Source: Flavobacterium sharifuzzamanii (GTDB lineage Bacteria > Bacteroidota > Bacteroidia > Flavobacteriales > Flavobacteriaceae). From it: a DNA stretch of 64,000 nucleotides. The notes beneath the pieces are model-generated. The model was not told the DNA's origin and made no database searches. It worked only from the letters and a program-made list of their open reading frames with translations. Of this stretch, positions 36,184-45,282 are shown piece by piece. The stretch spans positions 372,001-436,000 of the forward strand of contig NZ_QJGZ01000039.1 of NCBI RefSeq assembly GCF_003254585.1. The letters run 5' to 3'. How positions within the stretch are numbered: position 1 is the first letter of the stretch; the number at the start of each line of letters is the position of its first letter. The position numbers and the translations under genes were made by a program.

Positions 36184-37068
36184 ATGAAACTCACAAAACC
36201 AAGATTAGCCCTAATCTGCGGTATACTCTGCATATCTATTTTCCCGATATTGGTAAAATTACGTTTAACACCAGGATTAATTTCGGCTTTTTACCGAATG
36301 TTTTTTGCTGTGGTGCTGCTTTTGCCTTATGTTATTTTCAGCGGAAACTTCAAACTTCCAAAACTTAAATTTGCTCTTTTGGCAATACTTTGCGGTATTT
36401 TATTCTCGTCTGATGTTGCGGTTTGGAATATCGCCATTCAGGAATCAAGCGCGACTCAGGCTTCGTTGCTGACCAATTTATCTCCAGTTTGGGTTGGAGT
36501 TGGTTCTTTCTTTTTTCTGAAAGCAAAACCTGCCACAAATTTCTGGATTGGAACATTGGTCGCTTTATTCGGAATGGTAACTTTGGTCGGTTTTGAGTTT
36601 TTTATCGATTTAAACTTCGATAAAGCATTTCTATTTGCTGTTTTATCTGGAATTCTATATTCCATTTATCTTTTGGTCAGCAAAAATGTGCTTTCAGAAG
36701 TCGATGTTCTTTCCTTTATGACCATTAGTTTATTTGCTTCAAGCATCTATTTAGGAATTTTATGCTACGCATTAGGCGAACCTTTCACCGGATTTTCAAA
36801 TACTGGCTGGTTTGTTCTCGTGCTTCAAGCTGTTATTTGCCAATTATGCGCTTGGCTTTCGATTAGTTATGCGACTCAGCACATGCGTGCAACGAGGGTT
36901 TCACTAAGTTTATTGAGTCAAGCTGTAATTACCTCAATTTTAGCTTGGTTGTTTTTGGAAGAACAAATAACTTTACAAATGGTTTTTGGCGGAATCATTC
37001 TGCTTTTCGGAATCCGAATTACTTTTTACGATAAAACAATTTCTTTGAAAGGGCTTTTTTCTAAGTAA
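36184..37068 (+). CDS. EamA-family (DMT) transporter
   Basis: A 294-residue inner-membrane protein with ten hydrophobic helices and two EamA repeats (about 10-140 and 150-285). Signature segments include ESSATQASLLTNLSPVWVG in the first repeat and RVSLSLLSQAVITSILAWLF in the second. Drug/metabolite transporters of this type export amino acids, nucleosides or drugs; the substrate is not readable here. Confidence 0.88.
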   Translation: MKLTKPRLALICGILCISIFPILVKLRLTPGLISAFYRMFFAVVLLLPYVIFSGNFKLPKLKFALLAILCGILFSSDVAVWNIAIQESSATQASLLTNLSPVWVGVGSFFFLKAKPATNFWIGTLVALFGMVTLVGFEFFIDLNFDKAFLFAVLSGILYSIYLLVSKNVLSEVDVLSFMTISLFASSIYLGILCYALGEPFTGFSNTGWFVLVLQAVICQLCAWLSISYATQHMRATRVSLSLLSQAVITSILAWLFLEEQITLQMVFGGIILLFGIRITFYDKTISLKGLFSK

Positions 37069-37069
37069 A

Positions 37070-37308
37070 GAACAGCTCACAGATTTCCACAGATTTAAAG
37101 GATTAACACAGATTATTAATTAATTTTAAAAAAAGTTCTCCTGCTCCCGATAGCTATCGGGATGGCAGATTAAGCAAATAAAAAATCCTTTTAATCTTAA
37201 TAATCTGTGGCTAAAAAATTAGTGCAATTCGAGTAATTCGTGGCTAAAAATAAACTTGACTCGTGGCTAAAAACCTGAAACAAAAAAACACTTGAAACAA
37301 AAAACGCT
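37070..37308. repeat. Intergenic region of short repeats
   Basis: Contains several CACAGATTT and TCGTGGCTAAAAA phrases, an inverted AATCTGTGGC pair with the TTTCCACAGATTTAAAGG segment, and the 18-bp palindrome at 37145-37162. Non-coding. Confidence 0.6.
37145..37162. repeat. 18-bp palindrome
   Basis: TCCCGATAGCTATCGGGA, identical to the copies at 21312 and 33192; flanks TGC and TGG. Confidence 0.8.
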
Positions 37309-38016
37309 ATGTTACATAAAACTAAAATACCAAACCTAAAAGTAATCGCATTTGATGCCGATGATACTTTGTTTGTCAACGAACCTTATTTTCAGGAAAC
37401 CGAACATAAATTTTGTGCTTTGATGGAAGATTATCTTTCGCATCAAGGTATTTCTCAGGAATTATTTAAAATCGAAATTGCCAATCTTCCTTTGTATGGC
37501 TACGGAATTAAAGGTTATATCCTTTCGATGATTGAAGCGGCGATGAATATTTCGAACAATACCATTCCGATGGAAGTCATTGAAAAGATTATTCAATATG
37601 GAAAAGAATTACTAGAAAAACCAATCGAGCTTTTAGACGGAATTGAAGAAACTCTCGCTGCTTTAAAAGGCAAATACAAATTGGTTGTTGCTACAAAAGG
37701 TGATTTAAAAGATCAGCACAGCAAATTGCATCGTTCTGGTTTGGGGCATTATTTTCATCATATCGAAGTAATGTCAGACAAACAAGAAATCGATTATCAG
37801 AAACTACTAGGTCGTTTAGATATTGAACCGCACGAGTTTTTGATGATTGGAAATTCATTAAAATCAGATGTTCTTCCAGTTTTAGGAATTGGCGGTTATG
37901 CCGTTCATATTCCGTTTCACACCACTTGGGAACACGAAAAAATTAATCACACTATAGAACACGAACACTTTAGTTCATTTGAAACTATTGCAGAAGTCGT
38001 TCCGAATTTATTATAA
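37309..38016 (+). CDS. HAD-superfamily hydrolase
   Basis: A 235-residue cytoplasmic phosphohydrolase-like protein. Motif I FDADDTLF holds the nucleophile D16 and acid D18; motif II lies in VVATKGD, and motif IV in FLMIGNSLKSDVLP. The cap is helical. The substrate is unknown. Its stop overlaps the start of the next gene as TAATG, so the two are coupled. Confidence 0.88.
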   Translation: MLHKTKIPNLKVIAFDADDTLFVNEPYFQETEHKFCALMEDYLSHQGISQELFKIEIANLPLYGYGIKGYILSMIEAAMNISNNTIPMEVIEKIIQYGKELLEKPIELLDGIEETLAALKGKYKLVVATKGDLKDQHSKLHRSGLGHYFHHIEVMSDKQEIDYQKLLGRLDIEPHEFLMIGNSLKSDVLPVLGIGGYAVHIPFHTTWEHEKINHTIEHEHFSSFETIAEVVPNLL

Positions 38017-38645
38017 TGAAAACACTTTTAGACCTAGAAAATTGGAATAGAAAAGAGCATTTTGCCCATTTTAAACAAATGGAAGAGCCTTTTTTTGGTG
38101 TCACCGTAGAAATCGACTGTACCAAAGCATATCAAACCGCAAAAAGCATCGGTGCTTCTTTCTTCATTTTCTATTTGCATAAAACTTTGGCTGCAGTCAA
38201 CGCCATTGAAAATTTTAGATATCGAATTTCAGAAGACAAAATATACATTAACGACCAAATACATGCATCGGCAACTATTGGTCGTGAAGATGGTACTTTT
38301 GGGTTTTCTTTAATTGAATATCACCCAGATTTTAAAACATTCGAACAAATTGCATTAACCGAAATCGAACGCATTCAAAACACGACTGGACTTTTCACAA
38401 GATCTTTTGATGATGATAATCTGATTCATTTTTCGGCAATTCCGTGGCTGAATTTTAGTTCGATAACTCATGCACGCAGTTTTACGTATCCAGACAGCTG
38501 TCCAAAAATTTCTTTTGGAAAGATGATGGTTTCAGAAACTGGAAAAAGAACGATGCCAATGGCGGTTTATGTTCACCATGGTTTGATGGATGGAATGCAT
38601 GTTGGTCAATTTGTAGATCTTTTTCAAGAGCTTATGAATCAATAA
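38016..38645 (+). CDS. Chloramphenicol acetyltransferase-like protein
   Basis: A 209-residue acyltransferase of the CAT fold. The catalytic motif HHGLMDG at 187-193 matches HHxxxDG, and the N-terminal WNRKEHFAHF and SFGKMMVSETGKRTMPMAVY segments fit. Many chromosomal relatives do not confer chloramphenicol resistance; with a HAD gene in front, a house-keeping acylation is as likely. No mobile-element signs are seen. Confidence 0.85.
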   Translation: MKTLLDLENWNRKEHFAHFKQMEEPFFGVTVEIDCTKAYQTAKSIGASFFIFYLHKTLAAVNAIENFRYRISEDKIYINDQIHASATIGREDGTFGFSLIEYHPDFKTFEQIALTEIERIQNTTGLFTRSFDDDNLIHFSAIPWLNFSSITHARSFTYPDSCPKISFGKMMVSETGKRTMPMAVYVHHGLMDGMHVGQFVDLFQELMNQ

Positions 38646-38678
38646 AATAAGCGGAACGATTTTTGCGCCCAAAAGCCT

Positions 38679-40073
38679 ATGAAACGAATTTTCCTTTTTT
38701 TGTTTTTAATCTCAAGTACTGTCTTGCTAAGTCAGACAGTGCTGACCTCTTATTCTATCGATTTAAAAAATAAACAAGGACAATCTGAAATCATGACTGG
38801 CGAAAATTCCGCTACTCACGACATATTTGTTTTTGCCGCAAGCGCAGACAGTCTTTCGATATTAAAATATAATAGCGCCTTATTTTTAAGAGATAAATTT
38901 GTCACAAACCGCCAGTATACTGAAAACAGATCTTTGATGGGCTATAGTTTCAGCGAAGACGGAAATCCGACTTTGTATTGGTTTTCGAAAGAAGAGAAAT
39001 CAATCATTTTGATTAAATATTATCTGGAAAACAAAACTTCAAGAGCATTAAAATTTCAAATTCCGCTTGAAGAAAATTATCTCTTAACGCAATATCAAAA
39101 AGATAATAACTTCTATTTATTGTTGCAAAGCAAAACGAAACAGGCATTGACTGCTTTTGTTTTTAAAAACGGAATGGCTGAGGAAAGATTTCTAGATTTC
39201 AGCTCTTTCAAATTCATAGATAGAAAAACTCAGCCTAAAACATTCAACCAGATTTTGAATGAAAATCCGATTGAAAAAATGGATTCTGGCGAGTACAATC
39301 CGCTCTATAAAGTTAGCGCTAAAAGCAAAATCTATACGCTTCCAAACCGTTTGATTCTAACTTTGGATCAAAGTTTTAGAAAGACACAATTGTTTGATAT
39401 TAATTTAGAAAATCAGGAAATAATAGAAAAGACGTTTATGAAGCCTGTTGGAGAGAAAAATCCAAAATCATCTAACTCTTATTACCATGAAAATAAATTA
39501 TATCAGATTAATGTTAACGCTGACGAACTTTTGTTTGATATAAAAGATTATGAATCTGTTGAATCTATAAAATCATTTGCCGTTACCAAAAAAGATACAA
39601 TCCGTTTTGCTAATTCACCTTTACTGATGCAGATTGAAGATCGCCAACCTAAGCAGTTAAAGAATACAGCAAAGTTTTTAAAAGTATTGTCTTCTCTTGA
39701 TGCCGGGCTTTCGGTTTATAAAAATCAAAAAAATCTCTTTATTACTATAGGAGGTTCGGGCAGCGATTTAAAATCGATTTCTTTGAACGGTTTTAATTTT
39801 AATGACTCTTTTGGAGATTTCCCTTCAAACGGTTATTACAATATTGAAACAAACTATTCCGCTTTTTTCGAAAGCATTTGGAGCAAAAAGTTAGAATTAA
39901 CCCAAGAAACGCACGAGCCTTTTGCTGCTGATAAAGTCTACTATTTTCTAGATTCACATAAAGAAGCTATTCTTCCAAATACGCTTAAACTTAGTAATTA
40001 TACTATTTTAAGCTATTATGACATTGTTGCAAAACAACTGGTTCTGCGCAAATTTGCTGACGGATTCAACTAA
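38679..40073 (+). CDS. Hypothetical secreted protein
   Basis: A 464-residue protein with a signal peptide (MKRIFLFLFLISSTVLLS). The rest is beta-rich with repeating strand-turn units, with no family recognised; it has the look of a propeller or lectin-like envelope protein. A near-consensus -7 box GATTTTTG lies 13-20 bases upstream. Confidence 0.7.
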   Translation: MKRIFLFLFLISSTVLLSQTVLTSYSIDLKNKQGQSEIMTGENSATHDIFVFAASADSLSILKYNSALFLRDKFVTNRQYTENRSLMGYSFSEDGNPTLYWFSKEEKSIILIKYYLENKTSRALKFQIPLEENYLLTQYQKDNNFYLLLQSKTKQALTAFVFKNGMAEERFLDFSSFKFIDRKTQPKTFNQILNENPIEKMDSGEYNPLYKVSAKSKIYTLPNRLILTLDQSFRKTQLFDINLENQEIIEKTFMKPVGEKNPKSSNSYYHENKLYQINVNADELLFDIKDYESVESIKSFAVTKKDTIRFANSPLLMQIEDRQPKQLKNTAKFLKVLSSLDAGLSVYKNQKNLFITIGGSGSDLKSISLNGFNFNDSFGDFPSNGYYNIETNYSAFFESIWSKKLELTQETHEPFAADKVYYFLDSHKEAILPNTLKLSNYTILSYYDIVAKQLVLRKFADGFN

Positions 40074-40248
40074 ACAAATCTTTCTCAAATACTTACAACA
40101 AAAAACTGCGCGTTTATTTTTATCATCCTTTCTGTTTAAAGCCTTGATTTTTTGGCTGTTGTCTTATTTTAATACTTTTTTGACTTTTAAAGAAAGTTTT
40201 TACTTACAATTTGTTGTTGTTTTGAACCAAATTTAAAATCAAAAAATA

Positions 40249-41385
40249 ATGAAAAAAATTGTAATGACTCTTGCATTTGCCCTGGCGTTAACTGGAGTAC
40301 ATGCGCAAACAGAAAGCAATAACAATTTTAATAAATGGTCTATAGATTTAGGCGCAGGTTTTAATAAACCGCAACGACCATTTAATAGTGGTTATACGAC
40401 TAACACTGTAAGTCCGTGGACTGGAGATTTAGGAGTGCGCTATATGTTTAACAACAAGTTTGGTTTGAAAGCAGACTTTGGGTACAACAGTTTTGATCCA
40501 AAAGGAAGCTCTATCGATTTTGATTCAAGATACTATAGAGTAGATTTACAAGCTGTTGCCAACTTAGGACGCATCATGAATTTTGAAACTTGGACTAAGA
40601 CTATTGGCTTATTAGGACATGCTGGTTTTGGTTATGGTCAACTAAGAAGCGATAATTTTAAAGGAGCAGACGAGGTAGCTAACTTTATTGCTGGTGTAAC
40701 TGGACAAATAAGATTATCAGACAGAGTCGCTTTAACTGGAGATTTCTCAACTATTCTAAATGCATCTCAAGATCGTACTTTTGATGGAGCATATGTTGCT
40801 GAAAACAGAGGTTTTTCTGGATTGCTTTTTAATGCAACTGTTGGTTTAAACATTTACTTAGGTAAAAATGCAAAACATGCAGACTGGACAGTAATGTCAA
40901 GCGAAGGTAACAATACCGATATTACTGCATTGGAAAACAAAGTAGCTGATCTTGAAACACAAATCAAAAACAGACCAACGCAAAAAGAAGTAGTTGTAGA
41001 AAAACAAGTAAATAATGCACAACCAACTGATAATGATTTAATCAAGAGAATGATTAATGACAAATATTACAGTGTGTATTTTGATTTCAATAAAACAACT
41101 CCAATTGAGAACTCAACTGCTGCGATCGATGTTGTTTTAAATTACTTAAGAAAAAATCCTTCTGCTTCTCTTGACCTTGTGGGTTATGCTGATCAAGTTG
41201 GAAAAGCTGAGTACAACGAAAAACTATCTAACACAAGAGCAACAAACGTAAAAACTATTTTTGAAAAGGCTGGAATTGCTTCTTCTCGTTTAAACGTTAT
41301 TGCAAACGGTGCAGATACATCAATCCAAAAAGATTCTGATGAAGCTAGAAGATTAGCTAGAAGAGTTACTTTTATTGTAAAATAG
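40249..41385 (+). CDS. OmpA-family outer-membrane protein
   Basis: A 378-residue protein with a signal peptide (MKKIVMTLAFALALTGVHAQ), an eight-stranded barrel-type N-terminal domain (about 25-205: WSIDLGAGFNKPQ, YYRVDLQAVANLG, NIYLGKNAKH), a linker coiled segment and a C-terminal OmpA domain: VYFDFNKTTPIENS, LVGYADQVGKAEYNEKLS and RRVTFIVK. It anchors the outer membrane to peptidoglycan. This is one of the two OmpA-domain proteins in the window and the only one with a barrel. Confidence 0.9.
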   Translation: MKKIVMTLAFALALTGVHAQTESNNNFNKWSIDLGAGFNKPQRPFNSGYTTNTVSPWTGDLGVRYMFNNKFGLKADFGYNSFDPKGSSIDFDSRYYRVDLQAVANLGRIMNFETWTKTIGLLGHAGFGYGQLRSDNFKGADEVANFIAGVTGQIRLSDRVALTGDFSTILNASQDRTFDGAYVAENRGFSGLLFNATVGLNIYLGKNAKHADWTVMSSEGNNTDITALENKVADLETQIKNRPTQKEVVVEKQVNNAQPTDNDLIKRMINDKYYSVYFDFNKTTPIENSTAAIDVVLNYLRKNPSASLDLVGYADQVGKAEYNEKLSNTRATNVKTIFEKAGIASSRLNVIANGADTSIQKDSDEARRLARRVTFIVK

Positions 41386-41404
41386 TTTATTTTTAGACTT
41401 GAAT

Positions 41405-41443
41405 TAAAAAGTCCTTAAGATATTTCTTAAGGGCTTTTTTTAT
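41405..41443 (+). terminator. Terminator after the OmpA gene
   Basis: Stem AAAAAGTCCTTAAGA with complement, loop TATT, followed by T-run; perfect except for one base. Confidence 0.75.
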
Positions 41444-41609
41444 TGCTCAATTGTAAGATGATGAAAACCATATTTTCAAATTCTGCTAATTTTATGAAAA
41501 TTGATTCCAATTAATTTTAACGGAAATTAATCTCAAAGTCTAATGTTTTAGAGGTTTCTCAAAAGTGTAATGGATAATTTTTCTTAATTTTACCAAAAAG
41601 ACACTTATT

Positions 41610-42128
41610 ATGTTAGCAAAAAATATTGAATCGGCTTTAAACAAGCAAATCCGCATAGAAGCAGAATCTTCGCAAACTTATCTTTCTATGGCTTGTTGGG
41701 CTGAAGTACAAGGATTAGAGGGAATTTCTCAATTTATGTACACACAGTCAGACGAAGAGCGTGCACACATGCTTAAATTGGTTAAGTATGTAAACGAACG
41801 CGGAGGACACGCTCAGGTAACAGATCTTAAAGCACCAAAAACAACTTACACCACTTTCAAAGAAATGTTTGAGGAGCTTTACAATCACGAACTTTTTGTT
41901 TCAAAATCTATCAACGAATTAGTGCACATTACTTTTGAAGAAAGAGATTATGCTACACACAATTTCTTGCAGTGGTACGTTTCTGAACAAATAGAAGAAG
42001 AAGCTACAGCTAAATCTATTTTAGATAAAATCAACTTGATTGGAGATGATAAAGGCGGACTTTATTTGTTTGATCGTGATATTCAGCAATTAACCGTTAC
42101 AAGTTCAATCGCTATCAATCCAAAATAA
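41610..42128 (+). CDS. ftnA: Ferritin
   Basis: A 172-residue bacterial non-haem ferritin that oxidises and stores iron. Ferroxidase ligands E17, E50 and H53 are present (RIEAES, SDEERAHMLK), with E94 in NHELFVSK and Q127/E130-equivalents in YVSEQIEEE. The length and residue order match E. coli FtnA. A microprotein gene rich in Lys and Cys follows. Confidence 0.93.
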   Translation: MLAKNIESALNKQIRIEAESSQTYLSMACWAEVQGLEGISQFMYTQSDEERAHMLKLVKYVNERGGHAQVTDLKAPKTTYTTFKEMFEELYNHELFVSKSINELVHITFEERDYATHNFLQWYVSEQIEEEATAKSILDKINLIGDDKGGLYLFDRDIQQLTVTSSIAINPK

Positions 42129-42175
42129 AAAAAGTTAAAGTTTATTTAGAATATTTAAAAATAACTTTTTTGGTT

Positions 42176-42183
42176 TATATTTG
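42176..42183 (+). promoter_or_regulatory. -7 promoter box for the Lys/Cys microprotein
   Basis: TATATTTG, exact TAnnTTTG match, 29 bases before the GTG start. Confidence 0.6.
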
Positions 42184-42211
42184 TCTCTGTTTTTAAAATT
42201 CAGAGGAAAAA

Positions 42212-42397
42212 GTGAGCAAGAAAGAAAAAGACAAGGACAAAAAAAAGGATAAAAAGAAAAAGAAAAACAAAGATATCCTTGATAAAATTAAGAAGATTGA
42301 GAACTGTAAATCTTCTTGCTGCGAGAAGTATAAAAAGAGCGAAAAGAAACGCTGCTCCCGCTGTCCTATGTTTGACTTATTCAAAAAAACTGCTTAA
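42212..42397 (+). CDS. Lys/Cys-rich microprotein (GTG start)
   Basis: A 61-residue protein. Residues 1-28 are nearly all Lys, Asp and Glu; residues 29-54 carry five Cys (C32, C36, C37, C48, C51) in a CxxxCC-x10-CxxCP pattern, then FDLF. It starts at GTG, with GAGGAAAAA just before it (a rare Shine-Dalgarno-like site here) and its own promoter; in-frame stops close the region upstream. The Cys pattern suggests a metal- or Fe-S-binding knuckle attached to a polybasic tail; the function is unknown. Confidence 0.75.
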   Translation: MSKKEKDKDKKKDKKKKKNKDILDKIKKIENCKSSCCEKYKKSEKKRCSRCPMFDLFKKTA

Positions 42398-42407
42398 CGC
42401 GATATAG

Positions 42408-42440
42408 AAAAACCCATCAGATTTCTCTGGTGGGTTTTTT
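42408..42440 (+). terminator. Terminator after the microprotein gene
   Basis: Stem AAAACCCATCAG with complement CTGGTGGGTTTT, 6-base loop, T-run; confirms that the microprotein is an independent transcript. Confidence 0.75.
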
Positions 42441-42482
42441 AGTTTTAAATTGCAGTCTATTTTTCGATTTTTAAATTCAATT

Positions 42483-43175
42483 ATGGAAAACACTATTACA
42501 ATTCCAAAATCTAGTCTTGATTTTTTAGCTGAGCTGAAAATGAACAACAATAAACCATGGTTTGAAGAACATAAACCGCAATATTTAATAGAACTCAATC
42601 ATATTGAAAACTTTGCTGGTGCGCTACTTAAGGAACTTTCCAAAACTGATGTTTTAGAAAATACTTCTGGCAAAAAAAGCGTTTACAGAATCTATCGTGA
42701 CATTCGTTTTTCTAAAGATAAAACTCCTTTTAAGACATTTTGGGGCGGAAGTTATACTCGAGCAACCGCAGCAAGACGCGGTGGCTATTACTTTCATCTG
42801 GAAAAAGGAAATAGCTTTTTTGCAGGCGGTTTCTGGGGACCAAATGCTGGAGATTTAAAACGAATAAGAACCGAATTTGCCCACGATCCAGAAACTTTTC
42901 AGGAAATACTGAATTCAGATTCATTCAAAAGCAATTTTGGCACTCTTCAAGGAGAACAGCTCAAAACAAAACCAAAAGGTTTTGATGTTGATCATCCTGC
43001 TATCGACTTGCTTCGTTTCAAACAATTTTTGGTCATAAAACGTTTTACTGACGAAGAAGTATTAAGTCCGCAATTTTTAGAACTGGCTCTTGATGCTTTT
43101 AAAAACATGAGACCATTTTTTGATTATATGAGCGAAGTTCTTACTACTGATGCAAATGGAGTTTCGATTTTATAA
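42483..43175 (+). CDS. DUF2461 domain protein
   Basis: A 230-residue protein starting at ATG 42483 (MENTITIPKSS); the open frame begins 11 codons upstream only at a TTG. It matches DUF2461: DFLAELKMNNNKPWFEEHK, YRDIRFSKDKTPFKTFWG and GGYYFHLEKG. A cytoplasmic protein of unknown function found in many Bacteroidetes. Confidence 0.85.
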   Translation: MENTITIPKSSLDFLAELKMNNNKPWFEEHKPQYLIELNHIENFAGALLKELSKTDVLENTSGKKSVYRIYRDIRFSKDKTPFKTFWGGSYTRATAARRGGYYFHLEKGNSFFAGGFWGPNAGDLKRIRTEFAHDPETFQEILNSDSFKSNFGTLQGEQLKTKPKGFDVDHPAIDLLRFKQFLVIKRFTDEEVLSPQFLELALDAFKNMRPFFDYMSEVLTTDANGVSIL

Positions 43176-43194
43176 AAAAAATTTGTAAAATATT

Positions 43195-43228
43195 AAACCC
43201 GACAGGTTTTAAAACCTGTCGGGTTTTA
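43195..43228. terminator. Bidirectional terminator between DUF2461 and ssb genes
   Basis: Perfect palindrome AAACCCGACAGGTTTT and its complement, with A/T runs on both sides. Confidence 0.8.
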
Positions 43229-43244
43229 CTATTTCGCAAAAGCG

Positions 43245-43577
43245 TTATTTACTTAGTAGTAAAATTTCATTTACTACAACCTCGGTTATATAACGTTTTT
43301 CTCCATTTTTATCATCGTAGCTTCTATGAGTTAGTTTCCCTTCAACGGCAATTTCTTTTCCTTTCACAACAAACTTTTCTATAATTTCTGCCGTTTTTCC
43401 CCAAGCAATTATGCGATGCCATTCAGTTTGTTCTACTTTTTCGCCTTTATCGTTTCTATAAATCTCATTGGTTGCGATCGTAAGGTGTGCTAATTTTCTA
43501 CCGCTTTCTAATGTTTTAATTTCTGGATCATTCCCAACATTCCCAATTAACTGTACTTTGTTTCTAATTGCACTCAT
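43245..43577 (-). CDS. ssb: Short single-stranded DNA-binding protein
   Basis: A 110-residue SSB with one OB fold (NKVQLIGNVGNDPEIKTLES, LTIATNEIYRND, TEWHRIIAWGKTAEI, GKEIAVEGKLTHRSYDD). The start is ATG 43577 (MSAIRNKVQL); the open frame continues upstream, but the family begins here. The usual Gly-rich linker and acidic C-terminal tip that recruit repair proteins are missing: it stops at VNEILLLSK. It is therefore likely a second, special-purpose SSB. Confidence 0.85.
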   Translation of the reverse strand: MSAIRNKVQLIGNVGNDPEIKTLESGRKLAHLTIATNEIYRNDKGEKVEQTEWHRIIAWGKTAEIIEKFVVKGKEIAVEGKLTHRSYDDKNGEKRYITEVVVNEILLLSK

Positions 43578-43731
43578 GGCGTATACTATTTTAAATGTTA
43601 CTAATATATTGAATCGTTTATCGAATTCAACACTGCAAAGATGCAAAACCTCAACATTGACAGTCGGTTGTTAACTATTTACTATCGACTGTAACTATTT
43701 GTAACCGTTTGTAAATGGAATTTGTTTTTTG

Positions 43732-43739
43732 TATATTTG
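43732..43739 (+). promoter_or_regulatory. -7 promoter box for the GNAT-nitrilase gene
   Basis: TATATTTG with TTG at 43709-43711 and a 20-base spacer, the best-spaced promoter in the window. Confidence 0.6.
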
Positions 43740-43755
43740 AGATAAATCTTACGAT

Positions 43756-45282
43756 ATGCAAGCAAAAATTAAAAAAGTAGAGTTAAGAAATCTTGAAATA
43801 GAAGACTATAAACAATTAAAGAAATCAATGATTGAATCGTATCCAGAAATGGCAGATTCTTATTGGAGATCTGAGGATATAGAAAGACTTCTTTCAATTT
43901 TTCCAGAAGGACAGCTGGTGATTTTGGTTGACGGAAAAGTTGTTGGCTCTGCCCTATCTCTTATTGTTGACGAAAAATTAGTAGAAAAAAGACATAATTA
44001 TCAGCAAATTAGTGGCGATTACACCTTCTCTACTCATAATCCAAATGCAGAAATTTTATACGGAATAGATGTTTTTATTCACCCTAATTATAGAGGCTTA
44101 CGTTTGGGACGCCGATTATACGATGCAAGAAAGGAACTTTGCGAACAGCTAAATTTAAAAGCAATTGTTTTTGCTGGAAGAATTCCAAACTATAGAGAAC
44201 ATGCCAAAAAACTTTCTCCAAAAGCATACATAGAAAAAGTGCGTACTAAAGAATTGTATGATCCAGTTCTTTCGTTTCAGTTAAGCAATGATTTCCACGT
44301 TCTGAGAATTATCAAAAATTATTTGGAAGGCGATGAAGAGTCCAAAGAGTTTGCTGTTTTGCTAGAATGGAACAATATTTACTATGATGATAGTCCGAAA
44401 CTGATTAATGTTAGGAAAGAAATTATACGTTTGGGATTAATTCAGTGGCAAATGCGTCCGCTAAATAATGTCGAAGCCCTTTTTGAGCAAGCAGAGTTCT
44501 TCATTGATGCCGTTTCTGGTTATGGTTCTGATTTTGCCCTATTCCCAGAATTATTTATTGCACCTTTAATGGCCGATTATAATCATTTATCTGAAGCTGA
44601 AGCCATTCGAGAACTGGCGCGCCACTCTGATCCAATTCGCAAGCGTTTCCAGGAATTTGCCATTTCATACAATATCAACATTATTACGGGAAGTATGCCT
44701 TATTTGGAAGGCGGAAATCTTTATAATGTTGGATTTTTATGCAAAAGAGATGGAACTTCAGAAATGTATACCAAAATTCATATCACGCCAAACGAAGTTA
44801 TACATTGGGGAATGAAAGGCGGATCTCAATTTAAAACATTTGATACTGATTGTGGTAAAATTGGAATTCTAATCTGTTATGATGTCGAGTTTCCAGAGCT
44901 TTCGAGGCTTCTGGCAGATGAAGGAATGGATATTTTGTTTGTGCCATTTTTGACCGATACACAAAATGGTTATACCCGTGTAAAACATTGCTCGCAAGCC
45001 CGCGCCATCGAAAATGAATGTTATGTAGCCATAGCAGGTTGCGTTGGAAATCTTCCGAAAGTAAACAATATGGATATCCAATATGCGCAAGCTTCTGTAT
45101 TTACACCATCTGATTTTGCTTTTCCAAGTAACGGAATCAAAGCAGAAGCCACTCCGAACACAGAAATGACGCTTATTGTAGATGTCGATTTAACCTTACT
45201 AAAGGAACTTCACGAACATGGAAGCGTAAAAACATTAAAAGACAGAAGATCTGACCTTTACGAAATTAAAAAATTGAATTAA
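43756..45282 (+). CDS. GNAT acetyltransferase fused to carbon-nitrogen hydrolase
   Basis: A 508-residue two-domain protein. Residues about 1-200 are a GNAT N-acyltransferase (VGSALSLIVDEK, YRGLRLGRRLYDARKE with the acetyl-CoA loop). Residues about 225-505 are a nitrilase-superfamily amidohydrolase with the catalytic triad in FPELFIAP (Glu), TKIHITPNE (Lys) and GILICYDVEFPE (Cys). The combination is recurrent in bacteria, but the substrate is unknown. It overlaps the next gene as TAATG. Confidence 0.88.
   Translation: MQAKIKKVELRNLEIEDYKQLKKSMIESYPEMADSYWRSEDIERLLSIFPEGQLVILVDGKVVGSALSLIVDEKLVEKRHNYQQISGDYTFSTHNPNAEILYGIDVFIHPNYRGLRLGRRLYDARKELCEQLNLKAIVFAGRIPNYREHAKKLSPKAYIEKVRTKELYDPVLSFQLSNDFHVLRIIKNYLEGDEESKEFAVLLEWNNIYYDDSPKLINVRKEIIRLGLIQWQMRPLNNVEALFEQAEFFIDAVSGYGSDFALFPELFIAPLMADYNHLSEAEAIRELARHSDPIRKRFQEFAISYNINIITGSMPYLEGGNLYNVGFLCKRDGTSEMYTKIHITPNEVIHWGMKGGSQFKTFDTDCGKIGILICYDVEFPELSRLLADEGMDILFVPFLTDTQNGYTRVKHCSQARAIENECYVAIAGCVGNLPKVNNMDIQYAQASVFTPSDFAFPSNGIKAEATPNTEMTLIVDVDLTLLKELHEHGSVKTLKDRRSDLYEIKKLN

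Noticed and set aside
38016..38645. Antibiotic-resistance gene call (chloramphenicol acetyltransferase)
   Set aside because: The fold and the HHxxxDG motif are present, but it is chromosomally coupled to a HAD hydrolase with no mobile-element context; resistance is not supported.
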